From NCBI RefSeq assembly GCF_042647465.1, contig NZ_JBHRVN010000007.1: a stretch of 64,000 bases of DNA; one strand, 5' to 3'. Below, in pieces: positions 1 through 7,984 of the stretch. Under the pieces are notes generated by a model, which did no database searches, had not been told where the DNA came from, and saw only the letters and a list, made by a program, of their open reading frames with translations. The position numbers and the translations under genes are program-made. Each line of letters starts with the position of its first letter. The first letter of the stretch is position 1. Source of the stretch: Wagnerdoeblera intermedia. GTDB lineage: Bacteria > Pseudomonadota > Alphaproteobacteria > Rhodobacterales > Rhodobacteraceae.

Positions 1-1032
1 CATGGTGCCTTTCGGGGTCTCGAAAGACATGCCCTCCATGGCGGTGATCAGGGCCTCGGTCTCGGTGGAGCCGGCCTTTTTGATCGCCTCGACGGCCGCG
101 ATGCCGGCGGACATGCCGCCTGCGGTGAAGAAATCCGGCGGCGTGTTGTAGCGCGCCATATGTTCTTTGACGAACCACTGGTTCACCGGGTTCTGCGGGA
201 TTTCGTAGTAGTAATAGGCCGAGCCTTCGAGGCCGGGGAATTCCTTATAGGCTTTGAGCGCTTCGAGGATATTGCCGCCGGTGGCGAGTTCAATGCCGTA
301 GCGGCCCGGGTCCATGGCCTGGAGTTTCGACATCGGGTTATTGGCGCCGGCCCAGATGATGAAAATGCGCTTTTCGCCGTCCTGGTCTTTCAGGGCGTTG
401 AACATCCGCTCGGCATAGGCGGTGAAATCGGTGGTGTCGGTGGGCGCATATTCTTCGGCCACGAGTTCGGCTTTGGTATCGGCGAGGGCCTCTTTGAAGG
501 CGGCAATGCCGTCGCGGCCGAAAGCATAGTCCTGGGCGAAGGTGACGATCTTCACGCCTTCGCGGCCAAGGGCCACGGCATTGGAAATGGCGTCCTGCGA
601 GGAATTGCGCCCGGTGCGGAAGATGTAGCGGTTCCAGGCCTCGCCGGTGATGGTATCGGCCACCGCGGGTTCGACGATCAGGATTTTTTCAAACTCTTCG
701 GCCACGGGCAGCATGGCGAGGGCCACGCCCGATCCGGTGCCGCCCACGGCGAGATCCGCCTCATCATCGCCGAAGGCTTCGGCCAGCATGGCGCGGCCGA
801 CATCGGGTTTGAGCTGGCTGTCTTTTTCGATCACGGTGATCTTCTCGCCGTTGATCTCCATGGTGCCGCCGGTGGCATATTCCAGACCCATCATCAGGCC
901 GATCTGGCTTTGGCGGGCATAGGCTTCAAGGCCGCCGGATTTGTCATAGACATGGGCGATTTTGATGTCGGCGGCGGCGGGAAGTGCCCAGCCGCAAAGC
1001 GCCGTCAGCGCGACGGTCAGTCTGGTCTTCAT
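1..1032 (-). CDS. ABC transporter substrate-binding protein, branched-chain amino acid type (3' end outside window)
   Basis: Periplasmic binding protein of the Leu/Ile/Val-binding (Peripla_BP_6) family, which captures a small solute for an ABC importer. 344 codons are visible and the frame is open at position 1, so the C-terminus is missing. The start at 1032 gives a typical Sec signal peptide (MKTRLTVALTALCGWALPAA) followed by the mature start DIKIAHVYDKSGG, and an AGGGAGGAT ribosome site lies just upstream. The family landmarks are a run of Gly/Gly/Thr before GSGVALAMLP and the ligand-lobe segment VTFAQDYAFGRDG. No permease or ATPase is visible; they may lie beyond the left edge. The ligand cannot be told from sequence: amides, urea and aromatic acids are all bound by this family. 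Confidence 0.9.
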   Translation of the reverse strand, partial: MKTRLTVALTALCGWALPAAADIKIAHVYDKSGGLEAYARQSQIGLMMGLEYATGGTMEINGEKITVIEKDSQLKPDVGRAMLAEAFGDDEADLAVGGTGSGVALAMLPVAEEFEKILIVEPAVADTITGEAWNRYIFRTGRNSSQDAISNAVALGREGVKIVTFAQDYAFGRDGIAAFKEALADTKAELVAEEYAPTDTTDFTAYAERMFNALKDQDGEKRIFIIWAGANNPMSKLQAMDPGRYGIELATGGNILEALKAYKEFPGLEGSAYYYYEIPQNPVNQWFVKEHMARYNTPPDFFTAGGMSAGIAAVEAIKKAGSTETEALITAMEGMSFETPKGTM

Positions 1033-1048
1033 ACTATCCTCCCTCGGA

Positions 1049-1068
1049 ACATGACGTATGATTCATGT
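1049..1068. promoter_or_regulatory. inverted repeat upstream of the binding-protein gene, candidate operator
   Basis: ACATGA (1049-1054) and TCATGT (1063-1068) are perfect inverted copies separated by 8 bases. They lie 17-36 bases upstream of the start codon at 1032, where a repressor would overlap the promoter or leader. The regulator is unknown. The rest of the gap to the GST gene at 1211 shows no gene. Confidence 0.3.
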
Positions 1069-1210
1069 CTCACTCCAAGAGCTAGCCCGCGGATTTTTGC
1101 CGGTCAATCTTTATCTGCCAGGATCGGGGAGGGGGCCCGCGCGGGCGCAGGGTGCTTTTGTGGCGGAGCCGCGTTAGTGTGGCGCAAAGCCGGATCGGAA
1201 GGACCATGGC

Positions 1211-1828
1211 ATGACCACAGTTTACTATTCTCCGGGCGCCTGCTCGCTGGCCGTTCATATTGTGCTGGAGTGGATCGGTGCGCCCTATGAGGCGGTGAAA
1301 TCGAAGATTGGCTCAGAGGAGCTGAAAGCCGTGAACCCCAATGGCTCAGTGCCCGCGCTGAAGGAAGACGACGGTTGGGTGCTGACCCAGGCGGGGGCGA
1401 TCCTGGACTATCTGGCCCATAAACATCCCGAGGCGGGTCTGACCGGGGGCGACTCTTTGCGCGCGAAGGCAGAGGCGCATCGCTGGTCGTCGTTTTTCAC
1501 CTCTGACATGCATGCGGCTTTCTGGCCGGTCTTCATGCCGTTTCGCTATACCACGGATGAAAGCGCAGAGGCGCGGGCGAAGGTGAAGGCGGCGGGTCAG
1601 GAGATCGCCCGGAAGCAGTTTGCCGCGCTGAATGCCCATCTTGCGGGGCGGGAGTGGATTTTGGACGGGCGCTCGGTGATTGATGCCTATGCCTTCCCGA
1701 TGATCCGCTGGGGGCAGGCGATGCTGCCGGGGGGCCTTGCGGATTTCCCGGAGGTGCAGCGCCTTCATGATAAACTGGCCGCTGATCCGGCAGTGCAGAA
1801 AGTTCTTGCCCGTGAGGGTGGAAAGTAA
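1211..1828 (+). CDS. glutathione S-transferase family protein
   Basis: Cytoplasmic GST of 205 aa, the usual length. The N-terminal thioredoxin fold starts VYYSPGACSLAVHIVL; the SPGACS motif with Cys10 is that of bacterial beta-class GSTs. The cis-proline loop is NPNGSVPAL and the glutathione-binding QAGAILDYL follows. The all-helical C-terminal domain carries the N-capping box DGRSVIDAYAF. It probably conjugates or reduces an electrophile with glutathione. It ends 9 bases before a dioxygenase/hydrolase fusion gene on the same strand, so the two are likely co-transcribed; a GST beside a quinone- or ring-cleaving enzyme suggests handling of reactive aromatic products. Substrate is not predictable. 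Confidence 0.88.
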   Translation: MTTVYYSPGACSLAVHIVLEWIGAPYEAVKSKIGSEELKAVNPNGSVPALKEDDGWVLTQAGAILDYLAHKHPEAGLTGGDSLRAKAEAHRWSSFFTSDMHAAFWPVFMPFRYTTDESAEARAKVKAAGQEIARKQFAALNAHLAGREWILDGRSVIDAYAFPMIRWGQAMLPGGLADFPEVQRLHDKLAADPAVQKVLAREGGK

Positions 1829-1837
1829 GGAGCAGCC

Positions 1838-3361
1838 ATGACGAGCGGCATCCATCACGTCACCTCGATTACGGCCAATGTCCAGGCCAATGTCGATTTT
1901 TATGCGGGCTTTCTGGGTCTGCGCCTGGTCAAGCAGACCGGCGGCTATGAGGATGCCGAGCAGCTGCATCTTTTCTATGGCGATGGCGCGGGCAATCCCG
2001 GGACGCTCCTGAGCTTTCTCGTGTGGGAAGCGGCGGGGCGCGGGCGCACGGGCCTTGGTCAGGTCTCAGAGGTGGGTCTGTCTGTGCCGCCCGAAGAGAT
2101 CGGCAACTGGCTCACGAGGGCCATGCAGGCGGGTATTCCGGCGGAAGGTCCGAGCCAGGAGTTCGGCGAGCCGGTTTTGCGCCTGAAAGATCCTGACGGG
2201 ATGATCGTGAAGCTGGTCGGTCATGACGATGTGACGGCAGACCCGATCTCCGGCGCGCCGATCCGCATTCGCGGCGTCACGCTTCTGACCGATCAGGCGG
2301 AAGAGACGGCCGAGTTCATCACCCGTTTTGGCTATGCCCGGGGGGAGAAGTCGGGCGCGGTGGAGCGGATGGTCTCGGACACCGATGTGGTCGATATCCG
2401 CGCGGTGGGGGGCTTTGTGCCCTCGATCTCCGGGGCGGGTGTGCCCGATCACGTGGCCTTCCGCGCCGTGGATGTGGATGCGGTTCGCCGGATGCGTCTG
2501 TCGCTGCGCGGTTTTGGCGATACGCCGGTGCATGACCGGAAGTATTTCCTGTCGCTTTATGTGCGCGAGCCGGGCGGCACGCTGATCGAATATGCGACCG
2601 ATGCGCCGGGGATGTCGGTGGATGAGGCACCCGATCAGCTGGGCCGCACCCTGATGATCCCGCCCTCTGATACGGCGCGGGCGGAAGACCTGCGCCTGAT
2701 GCTGCCGCAGTTTGTGATGCCGGGGGAAGAGCGCTTCCCGCCCCGCGATCTGCCCTTCATCCACCGCTTTCACCGGCCTGCGCAGGAAGATGGCTCAACC
2801 CTGATCCTGCTGCATGGCTCGGGCGGAAATGAAGCAGATCTGATGCCGATTGCGCACCGCATTGCGCCCCAGGCGGCTTTGCTGGGGGTCAGAGGGCGCT
2901 CGGCGGAGGAAGGGGTGAACCGCTGGTTCCGCCGGTTTGATGCCAACCGCTTTGACCAGGGCGATATCCGCTCTGAGGCAGAGGCCTTTGTGGCCTTTGT
3001 CGAAGGGGCGATCCGGGGATACGGGCTGGATGCCGCGAAGATCACTTTCGTTGGGTTTTCCAACGGGGCCAACCTTCTGGGCGCGGTGATGCAGCTTTAT
3101 CCCGGTGTGGTGTCCCGGGCGATCCTGCTGCGGGCCGTGCAGGTGCTGGATGAGCCGCCGCAGGCTGATCTGAGCGGCGCGTCGGTTCTGGTGATAGAGG
3201 GCGAAAAAGACCCCTGGGCGCTGCGTGCGCCGGAGCTGCTGAGGGCTCTGCGCGAGGCGGGGGCCGATCTGCGGGCCGAGACCCTTGTGGGTGAGGGGCA
3301 TGAGCTGGGCCAGCAGGATCTGCAGCTTGCCCGCGACTGGTATCAGGGGGCTGTTGCATAA
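1838..3361 (+). CDS. fused VOC ring-cleaving dioxygenase and alpha/beta hydrolase (MhqO-MhqD-like)
   Basis: A 507-aa protein with two parts. Residues about 1-270 are two glyoxalase/VOC modules: the first begins GIHHVTSITANVQANVDFY, and the second runs from about 145 and ends GGTLIEYATD. This is the layout of MhqO-type hydroquinone dioxygenases. His5/His6, the His of VPDHVAF and the Glu of LIEYA are plausible metal ligands. Residues about 300-507 are a carboxylesterase/phospholipase-type hydrolase: LILLHGSGGNE, nucleophile motif GFSNGAN (Ser near 408), Asp in EGEKDPW and His in GEGHELG. In Bacillus the two activities are separate genes (mhqO, mhqD) induced by quinones; here they are one chain. 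Start is supported by AAGGAG upstream. Inferred role: ring cleavage of a hydroquinone-like aromatic followed by hydrolysis of the product. Confidence 0.82.
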   Translation: MTSGIHHVTSITANVQANVDFYAGFLGLRLVKQTGGYEDAEQLHLFYGDGAGNPGTLLSFLVWEAAGRGRTGLGQVSEVGLSVPPEEIGNWLTRAMQAGIPAEGPSQEFGEPVLRLKDPDGMIVKLVGHDDVTADPISGAPIRIRGVTLLTDQAEETAEFITRFGYARGEKSGAVERMVSDTDVVDIRAVGGFVPSISGAGVPDHVAFRAVDVDAVRRMRLSLRGFGDTPVHDRKYFLSLYVREPGGTLIEYATDAPGMSVDEAPDQLGRTLMIPPSDTARAEDLRLMLPQFVMPGEERFPPRDLPFIHRFHRPAQEDGSTLILLHGSGGNEADLMPIAHRIAPQAALLGVRGRSAEEGVNRWFRRFDANRFDQGDIRSEAEAFVAFVEGAIRGYGLDAAKITFVGFSNGANLLGAVMQLYPGVVSRAILLRAVQVLDEPPQADLSGASVLVIEGEKDPWALRAPELLRALREAGADLRAETLVGEGHELGQQDLQLARDWYQGAVA

Positions 3362-3380
3362 TTCGCGCAGTCGACCCTCA

Positions 3381-3402
3381 GGGGGGCGGATTTCCGCCCC
3401 CC
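3381..3402 (+). terminator. GC hairpin after the dioxygenase/hydrolase gene
   Basis: Nine-base perfect arms (3381-3389 with 3394-3402) around the loop ATTT, 20 bases after the stop codon at 3361. There is no clear T-run, so it is a terminator or a transcript-end stabiliser. It separates the GST/dioxygenase pair from tctC. Confidence 0.5.
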
Positions 3403-3500
3403 TCTCCCAATTAACGCTTTGTCGAAGCCGCTCAGGGCTGTTTGCTGACAATGAGCCGGTCGGAGGAGCGGCAGTTTCCTGTGTGTTTGGGAGGACGAGG

Positions 3501-4475
3501 ATGCGTTTTAAAACATTGATCGCGGCCATTGGCGCGGCGACGGCACTCTCTTCAGCGGCTTATGCCCAGGGCTATCCGGAGCGGCAGATCACCATGGTGG
3601 TGCCGTTTTCTGCCGGGGGCCCGACCGATACCGTGGCCCGTCTGGTGGCCGAGCGGATGTCGGCAGACCTTGGCCAGCAGATCATCGTGGAAAATGTCGG
3701 CGGGGCGGGGGGCACCCTGGGCGCGGGCCAGGTCGCCAAGGCCGATCCTGATGGCTATACGATCCTTCTTCATCACATCGGCATGGCCACGGCGGCGACG
3801 CTTTATCGCCAGCTGGCTTATGACACGCTGAATGCCTTTGAATATGTGGGCCTCGTGACGGAAGTGCCGATGGTCATGGTAGCGCGGAAAGACTTTGAAG
3901 CCACGGATTTCAAAGACTTTATCGAGAAGGTGAAGGCGCAGAAAGACACCATCAATATGGCCAATGCCGGGATCGGGGCTGCCTCGCATCTTTGCGGGAT
4001 GCTGTTTCAGTCCTCCATCGACACGCAGTTCACCACCGTGCCCTATAAGGGGACCGGACCGGCGATGACCGATCTTCTGGGCGGGCAGGTCGATTTCATG
4101 TGCGATCAGACCACCAATACCACCCAGCAGATCAAGGGCGGCACGATCAAAGCCTATGCCGCCACCTCGCCTGAGCGGCTGGCGATTTTCCCCGATCTTG
4201 AAACGGTCACGGAAGGCGGTCTGCCGCAAATGACCGTGGGGATCTGGCACGGGGTTTATGCCCCGAAGGGCACGCCCGCTGAGGCGACGGAGCGGCTGTC
4301 GAAGGCGCTGCAGGTGGCGCTGGCGGATGAAAAGATTGCGACCGCTTTCGGGGATCTGGGGACCACGCCCTCTTCGGCTGAGGAAGCCACTCCGGCAGCA
4401 TTGAAAGAGAAGCTGGAGAGCGAGATTGCCCGCTGGAAGCCGGTGATCGAGGCCGCAGGCGTCTACGCCGATTGA
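3501..4475 (+). CDS. tctC: tripartite tricarboxylate transporter substrate-binding protein, TctC family
   Basis: Periplasmic binding protein (324 aa) of the TctC/Bug family, which captures a carboxylate and hands it to TctBA. The ATG at 3501 is chosen over an upstream extension because it follows GGGAGGACGAGG and begins a signal peptide (MRFKTLIAAIGAATALSS, cut after AYAQ). The mature start YPERQITMVVPFSAGGPTD and the segment PDGYTILLHH are typical of the family. It leads a tctC-tctB-tctA operon, but an intrinsic terminator follows it, so the binding protein is probably made in excess over the membrane subunits. The ligand is not predictable; many Bug proteins bind di- or tricarboxylates or aromatic acids. 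Confidence 0.92.
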   Translation: MRFKTLIAAIGAATALSSAAYAQGYPERQITMVVPFSAGGPTDTVARLVAERMSADLGQQIIVENVGGAGGTLGAGQVAKADPDGYTILLHHIGMATAATLYRQLAYDTLNAFEYVGLVTEVPMVMVARKDFEATDFKDFIEKVKAQKDTINMANAGIGAASHLCGMLFQSSIDTQFTTVPYKGTGPAMTDLLGGQVDFMCDQTTNTTQQIKGGTIKAYAATSPERLAIFPDLETVTEGGLPQMTVGIWHGVYAPKGTPAEATERLSKALQVALADEKIATAFGDLGTTPSSAEEATPAALKEKLESEIARWKPVIEAAGVYAD

Positions 4476-4481
4476 ATGATG

Positions 4482-4508
4482 CGGGGCGGCTGAGACCGCC
4501 CCGTTTTT
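4482..4508 (+). terminator. intrinsic terminator/attenuator between tctC and tctB
   Basis: Perfect 8-base arms CGGGGCGG (4482-4489) and CCGCCCCG (4496-4503), loop CTGAGA, followed directly by five T (4504-4508). It lies 6 bases after the tctC stop and 14 bases before the tctB start, so only part of the transcripts should continue into tctBA. Confidence 0.75.
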
Positions 4509-4522
4509 CTTGAGGCATGCAG

Positions 4523-4984
4523 ATGACGGATAAAAACCGAACCGATGTTCTTTGCGGTCTCGCGCTTCTGGCGGTGGCTGCGCTCTTTGGCTGGCAGGTG
4601 ACGGGTCTGCCGATCGGCACGGCGGTGCGGATGGGGCCGGGGTATTTCCCCATGGTGCTCTCGGGCCTTCTGGCGGTGCTGGGGGCGATCATTCTGATCA
4701 AAGCCCTGCGTAGTCCTGAGCCTGAGGAGGAGAAAGGCCCCATCGCCTGGCGCGGCATGGCCTTCATTCTGCCCGCGCCGGTGTTTTTCGGGCTGACGGT
4801 GCGGGGGCTTGGCTTTGTGCCCGCGCTTTTCGTGACGGCGCTGATCGCCTCCTTTGCCTCTCGCCGGATGAAGGTCTGGCAGGCCTTTGTGCTGGCGGGC
4901 CTAGTGACGGCATTTTCCACCCTTGTTTTCAGTTATGCTCTGGGGCTGCCCTTCCGGCGCTTTGGCCCCTGGTGGCCGTTTTAA
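4523..4984 (+). CDS. tctB: tripartite tricarboxylate transporter small membrane subunit, TctB family
   Basis: Small inner-membrane subunit (153 aa) of a TTT transporter. Four hydrophobic segments are visible: near VLCGLALLAVAALFGW, MVLSGLLAVLGAIILI, AFILPAPVFFGL and the C-terminal AFVLAGLVTAFSTLVF. The ATG at 4523 is preferred to the one at 4517 because TGAGG at 4511-4515 sits at normal spacing only from 4523. It ends 9 bases before tctA. The sequence is weakly conserved, as is usual for TctB, so the call rests on length, topology and position between tctC and tctA. Confidence 0.88.
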   Translation: MTDKNRTDVLCGLALLAVAALFGWQVTGLPIGTAVRMGPGYFPMVLSGLLAVLGAIILIKALRSPEPEEEKGPIAWRGMAFILPAPVFFGLTVRGLGFVPALFVTALIASFASRRMKVWQAFVLAGLVTAFSTLVFSYALGLPFRRFGPWWPF

Positions 4985-4993
4985 GAGGCGCGC

Positions 4994-6502
4994 ATGGATC
5001 TTCTTAGTAATCTTGCGCTTGGCTTTTCGGTCGCCACCTCGCTGGAGAACCTTGGCTTTTGTCTGATCGGGGTGCTTTTGGGCACACTGATCGGAGTTTT
5101 GCCGGGGATCGGGGCCACGGCGACCATTGCGATGCTTTTGCCGATCACCTTTCAGCTGGAGCCGGTGTCGTCGCTCATCATGCTGGCGGGAATTTACTAT
5201 GGCGCGCAATATGGCGGCTCGACCACCGCGATCCTGATCAATATGCCCGGCGAGAGCTCTTCGGCGGTCACCGCGATCGATGGCTATCAGATGGCGCGCA
5301 AGGGCCAGGCGGGCGCGGCGCTGGCCATTGCAGCCCTGGGGTCGTTTTTTGCGGGCACGGTCTCAACCTTTCTGGTGGCGGTTTTTGCGCCGCCGCTGAC
5401 GGTTGTGGCGCTGAAATTCGGGGCGGCGGAGTATTTTTCGCTGATGGTTCTGGGCCTCGTAATGTCGATTGCGCTCGCGCATGGATCGGTCATCAAGGCA
5501 TTGGCCATGGTGGTTCTGGGGCTGCTTCTGGGCATGGTGGGGACGGATGTTTATACCGGCACGCCGCGCTTTACCTTCGGGATCCCCAATTACGCGGACG
5601 GGCTGAACTTTGTGGCCCTGGCGGTGGGGGTTTTTGGCATCGCTGAGATCCTGCGCAATCTGGAAAATGAGGGCGACCGTGAGGTGCTGACCAAAAAGGT
5701 CGGCCGGCTCTGGCCCTCGCGGGCGCAGATGCGCGAGGCTTTTGGGCCGGTGCTGCGTGGCACGGGGATCGGCTCGGTTTTAGGGATTTTGCCGGGCGGC
5801 GGCGCTGTTCTGGCGGCTTTTGCTTCTTATACGGTGGAAAAGCGGGTCTCAAAGACCCCGCGGGAGTTCGGGCAGGGCGCGATTGCCGGGGTGGCGGGGC
5901 CGGAGAGTGCCAATAACGCGGGGGCTCAGACGTCGTTTATTCCGCTGCTGACTTTGGGGATTCCGGCCAATCCGGTCATGGCTTTGATGATCGGGGCGAT
6001 GATCATTCAGGGCATCGTGCCGGGACCGGATGTGGCGGTGGAGCAGCCGCGGCTGTTCTGGGGCATCATTGCCTCGATGTGGATCGGCAATCTGATGCTG
6101 GTGGTGCTGAACCTGCCGCTGATCGGGCTTTGGGTGCGGCTGTTGCAGGTGCCTTATTTCGTGCTCTTTCCCATCATCATGGCGATGTGCGCGGTGGGGG
6201 TTTATTCCGTCGCCTCGAATACCTTTGATCTCTATGCGGTCGCTGGTTTCGGGCTTCTGGGTTATCTGATGTCGCGGCTGCGGCTGGAGCCGGCGCCGCT
6301 GCTGCTGGGCTTTGTGCTGGGGCCGCTGATGGAGGAAAACCTGCGCCGGGCGATGATTCTGGCGCGGGGCGATGCGACGACCTTTGTGACGCGGCCCATC
6401 TCGGCGACGCTTCTGGTGCTGACGGTGATTGTGCTGGTGGTGGTGCTTTTGCCCGCCGTGCGGCGCGGGCGGGATGAGGTTTTCACCGAGAGCGACGGCT
6501 GA
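4994..6502 (+). CDS. tctA: tripartite tricarboxylate transporter large permease, TctA family
   Basis: Main inner-membrane subunit (502 aa, usual length) of the TTT importer. The family signatures are present: VLPGIGATATIAMLLP near residue 37, GGSTTAILINMPGESSSAVT near 73, and a matching second-half repeat VAGPESANNAGAQTSFIPLL near 295. About 11-12 transmembrane segments are spread along the chain. It closes the tctCBA operon, followed by a strong hairpin and a convergent gene. Substrate unknown; the neighbouring oxidative genes hint at an organic acid. Confidence 0.93.
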   Translation: MDLLSNLALGFSVATSLENLGFCLIGVLLGTLIGVLPGIGATATIAMLLPITFQLEPVSSLIMLAGIYYGAQYGGSTTAILINMPGESSSAVTAIDGYQMARKGQAGAALAIAALGSFFAGTVSTFLVAVFAPPLTVVALKFGAAEYFSLMVLGLVMSIALAHGSVIKALAMVVLGLLLGMVGTDVYTGTPRFTFGIPNYADGLNFVALAVGVFGIAEILRNLENEGDREVLTKKVGRLWPSRAQMREAFGPVLRGTGIGSVLGILPGGGAVLAAFASYTVEKRVSKTPREFGQGAIAGVAGPESANNAGAQTSFIPLLTLGIPANPVMALMIGAMIIQGIVPGPDVAVEQPRLFWGIIASMWIGNLMLVVLNLPLIGLWVRLLQVPYFVLFPIIMAMCAVGVYSVASNTFDLYAVAGFGLLGYLMSRLRLEPAPLLLGFVLGPLMEENLRRAMILARGDATTFVTRPISATLLVLTVIVLVVVLLPAVRRGRDEVFTESDG

Positions 6503-6514
6503 GAGTTGAGAACG

Positions 6515-6541
6515 CCGGGGAGGGCTGCCTGCCCTCCCCGG
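6515..6541. terminator. 11-bp GC stem-loop between convergent genes
   Basis: Perfect arms 6515-6525 and 6531-6541 with the loop TGCCT, in the 75-base gap between the tctA stop (6502) and the end of the FAD dehydrogenase gene (6578). A short ATTTTG tract follows on the plus strand. It probably ends transcription from one or both sides. Confidence 0.55.
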
Positions 6542-6577
6542 ACCCCTCCCGGGAGTATTTTGAAAAAGCCAAAGTCT

Positions 6578-7984
6578 TCAGAGTTGCAGGACCTTGCCGG
6601 GGTTCATGATGTTTTGCGGATCAAGCGCGCGTTTGAGGGTGGCGCAGAGCTGCAGGGCCACCGGGTCTTTGTAGCGCGGCAGTTCATCGCGTTTGGCAAT
6701 GCCGATGCCGTGTTCGGCAGAGATCGAGCCGTTCATTTCGGCGGTGAGATCATGGACCCTCTGGTTGAACTGTGGATAGAGCGCGAGGAAGGCCGCGTCG
6801 CTCATGTCTTTGGGGCGGGTCAGGTTGAAATGCAGATTGCCGTCGCCGAAATGGCCGAAGGGGCAGGGGCGCAGGCCCGGGAGCAGGGCTTCGCAGAGCG
6901 CTTTGCCGCGGGTGATAAACTCGGCAACCCGCGAGACCGGCACGGAAATGTCGTGTTTGATCGAGGCGCCTTCGTGCTTTTGCATCTCAGACATGTTTTC
7001 ACGCAGGGACCAGAGGGCTGTGCGCTGGCTCTCGGAACTGGCGAGGACCGCGTCATCGACGAGGCCTTCTTCCATGGCTTCCCCCAGGGCCTCTTCGAGG
7101 CGTGCGTCGAGATCAGCCTCGGGGTCGGCGCTGGTCAGCTCAATGAGCGCATAGGCGGGATGGGGCTCAGAGAGCGGGTCGCGGGCTCCGGGGAGATGGG
7201 TGGTGACGATCTCAATGCCGAAGCGCTCGAGATATTCAAAGGCCACGAGGTGTTCGCCCGCGCGGCGGCGCAGGATGTCGAAGGTGGCGAGCGCGGCTTC
7301 GGGGGTTTTGAGCCCGGCAAAAGCGGTGGCGCGGCTGAGGGGGGCGGGGAAGAGTTTGACCACGCAGGCGGTGATGATGCCAAGCGTGCCTTCGGCCCCG
7401 ATCAGCAGGTCTTTAAGCGCATAGCCGGTATTGTCTTTCCGAAGCGCGGAGAGCGCATTGAGGATCTGGCCGTCGGGCAGGACGGCTTCGATCCCGAGGG
7501 TGAGTTCGCGGGTATTGCCGTAGCGCAGCACGGCAGTGCCGCCTGCATTTGTGGAGAGATTGCCGCCGATGGTGCAGCTGCCCTCTGAGGCGAGCGAGAG
7601 CGGGAAGAGGCGGCCGGCCTCTGCTGCGGCGGTCTGGACTTCGGCGAGGGTGCAGCCGGCTTCCACCGTCAGGGTGCTGTTGAGCGGGTCGATCTCGCGG
7701 ATGCGGTTGAGGCGCGCGAGCGAGAGCACCACGCCGCCGAAGGGCACGCCACCGCCCACGAGGCCGGTGTTGCCGCCTTGGGGGGTGATGGCCACGCCAT
7801 GGGCGGCGCAGATTTTGACGCAGGCGGCGACCTCTTCGGTCGAGCCAGGGCGCAGGAGGGCCAGGGCTTCGCCCTGCCAGCGGCCGCGGCTTTCCCGGGT
7901 GACCGCGAGGAGGCGCTCGGGGTCAGTGATCACATGGGCGCTGCCAAGGGCGGCACGAAGGTCAGAAAGAAATGTATCGGTCAT
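6578..7984 (-). CDS. FAD-binding oxidoreductase, D-2-hydroxyacid dehydrogenase (GlcD/D2HGDH/Dld2-like)
   Basis: A 468-aa flavoprotein of the GlcD family, which oxidises a D-2-hydroxyacid to the 2-oxoacid. The N-terminal FAD_binding_4 domain shows GGNTGLVGGGVPFGG near residue 70 and GGNLSTNAGGTAVLRYGNTR near 140. The C-terminal oxidase domain ends HGIGIAKRDEL and NIMNPGKVL, both hallmarks of the family. The start codon overlaps the stop of the upstream thiamine-diphosphate enzyme as ATGA, so the two are translated together. Context suggests a 2-hydroxyacid to 2-oxoacid to decarboxylation or ligation route. D-lactate, D-2-hydroxyglutarate and aromatic hydroxyacids are all possible substrates. 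Confidence 0.85.
   Translation of the reverse strand: MTDTFLSDLRAALGSAHVITDPERLLAVTRESRGRWQGEALALLRPGSTEEVAACVKICAAHGVAITPQGGNTGLVGGGVPFGGVVLSLARLNRIREIDPLNSTLTVEAGCTLAEVQTAAAEAGRLFPLSLASEGSCTIGGNLSTNAGGTAVLRYGNTRELTLGIEAVLPDGQILNALSALRKDNTGYALKDLLIGAEGTLGIITACVVKLFPAPLSRATAFAGLKTPEAALATFDILRRRAGEHLVAFEYLERFGIEIVTTHLPGARDPLSEPHPAYALIELTSADPEADLDARLEEALGEAMEEGLVDDAVLASSESQRTALWSLRENMSEMQKHEGASIKHDISVPVSRVAEFITRGKALCEALLPGLRPCPFGHFGDGNLHFNLTRPKDMSDAAFLALYPQFNQRVHDLTAEMNGSISAEHGIGIAKRDELPRYKDPVALQLCATLKRALDPQNIMNPGKVLQL

Noticed and set aside
160..1290. Long plus-strand open frame of 376 codons
   Set aside because: It is the mirror of the binding-protein gene on the minus strand; composition is His/Gly/Phe-rich without family features, and the minus-strand product has a signal peptide and clear homology features.
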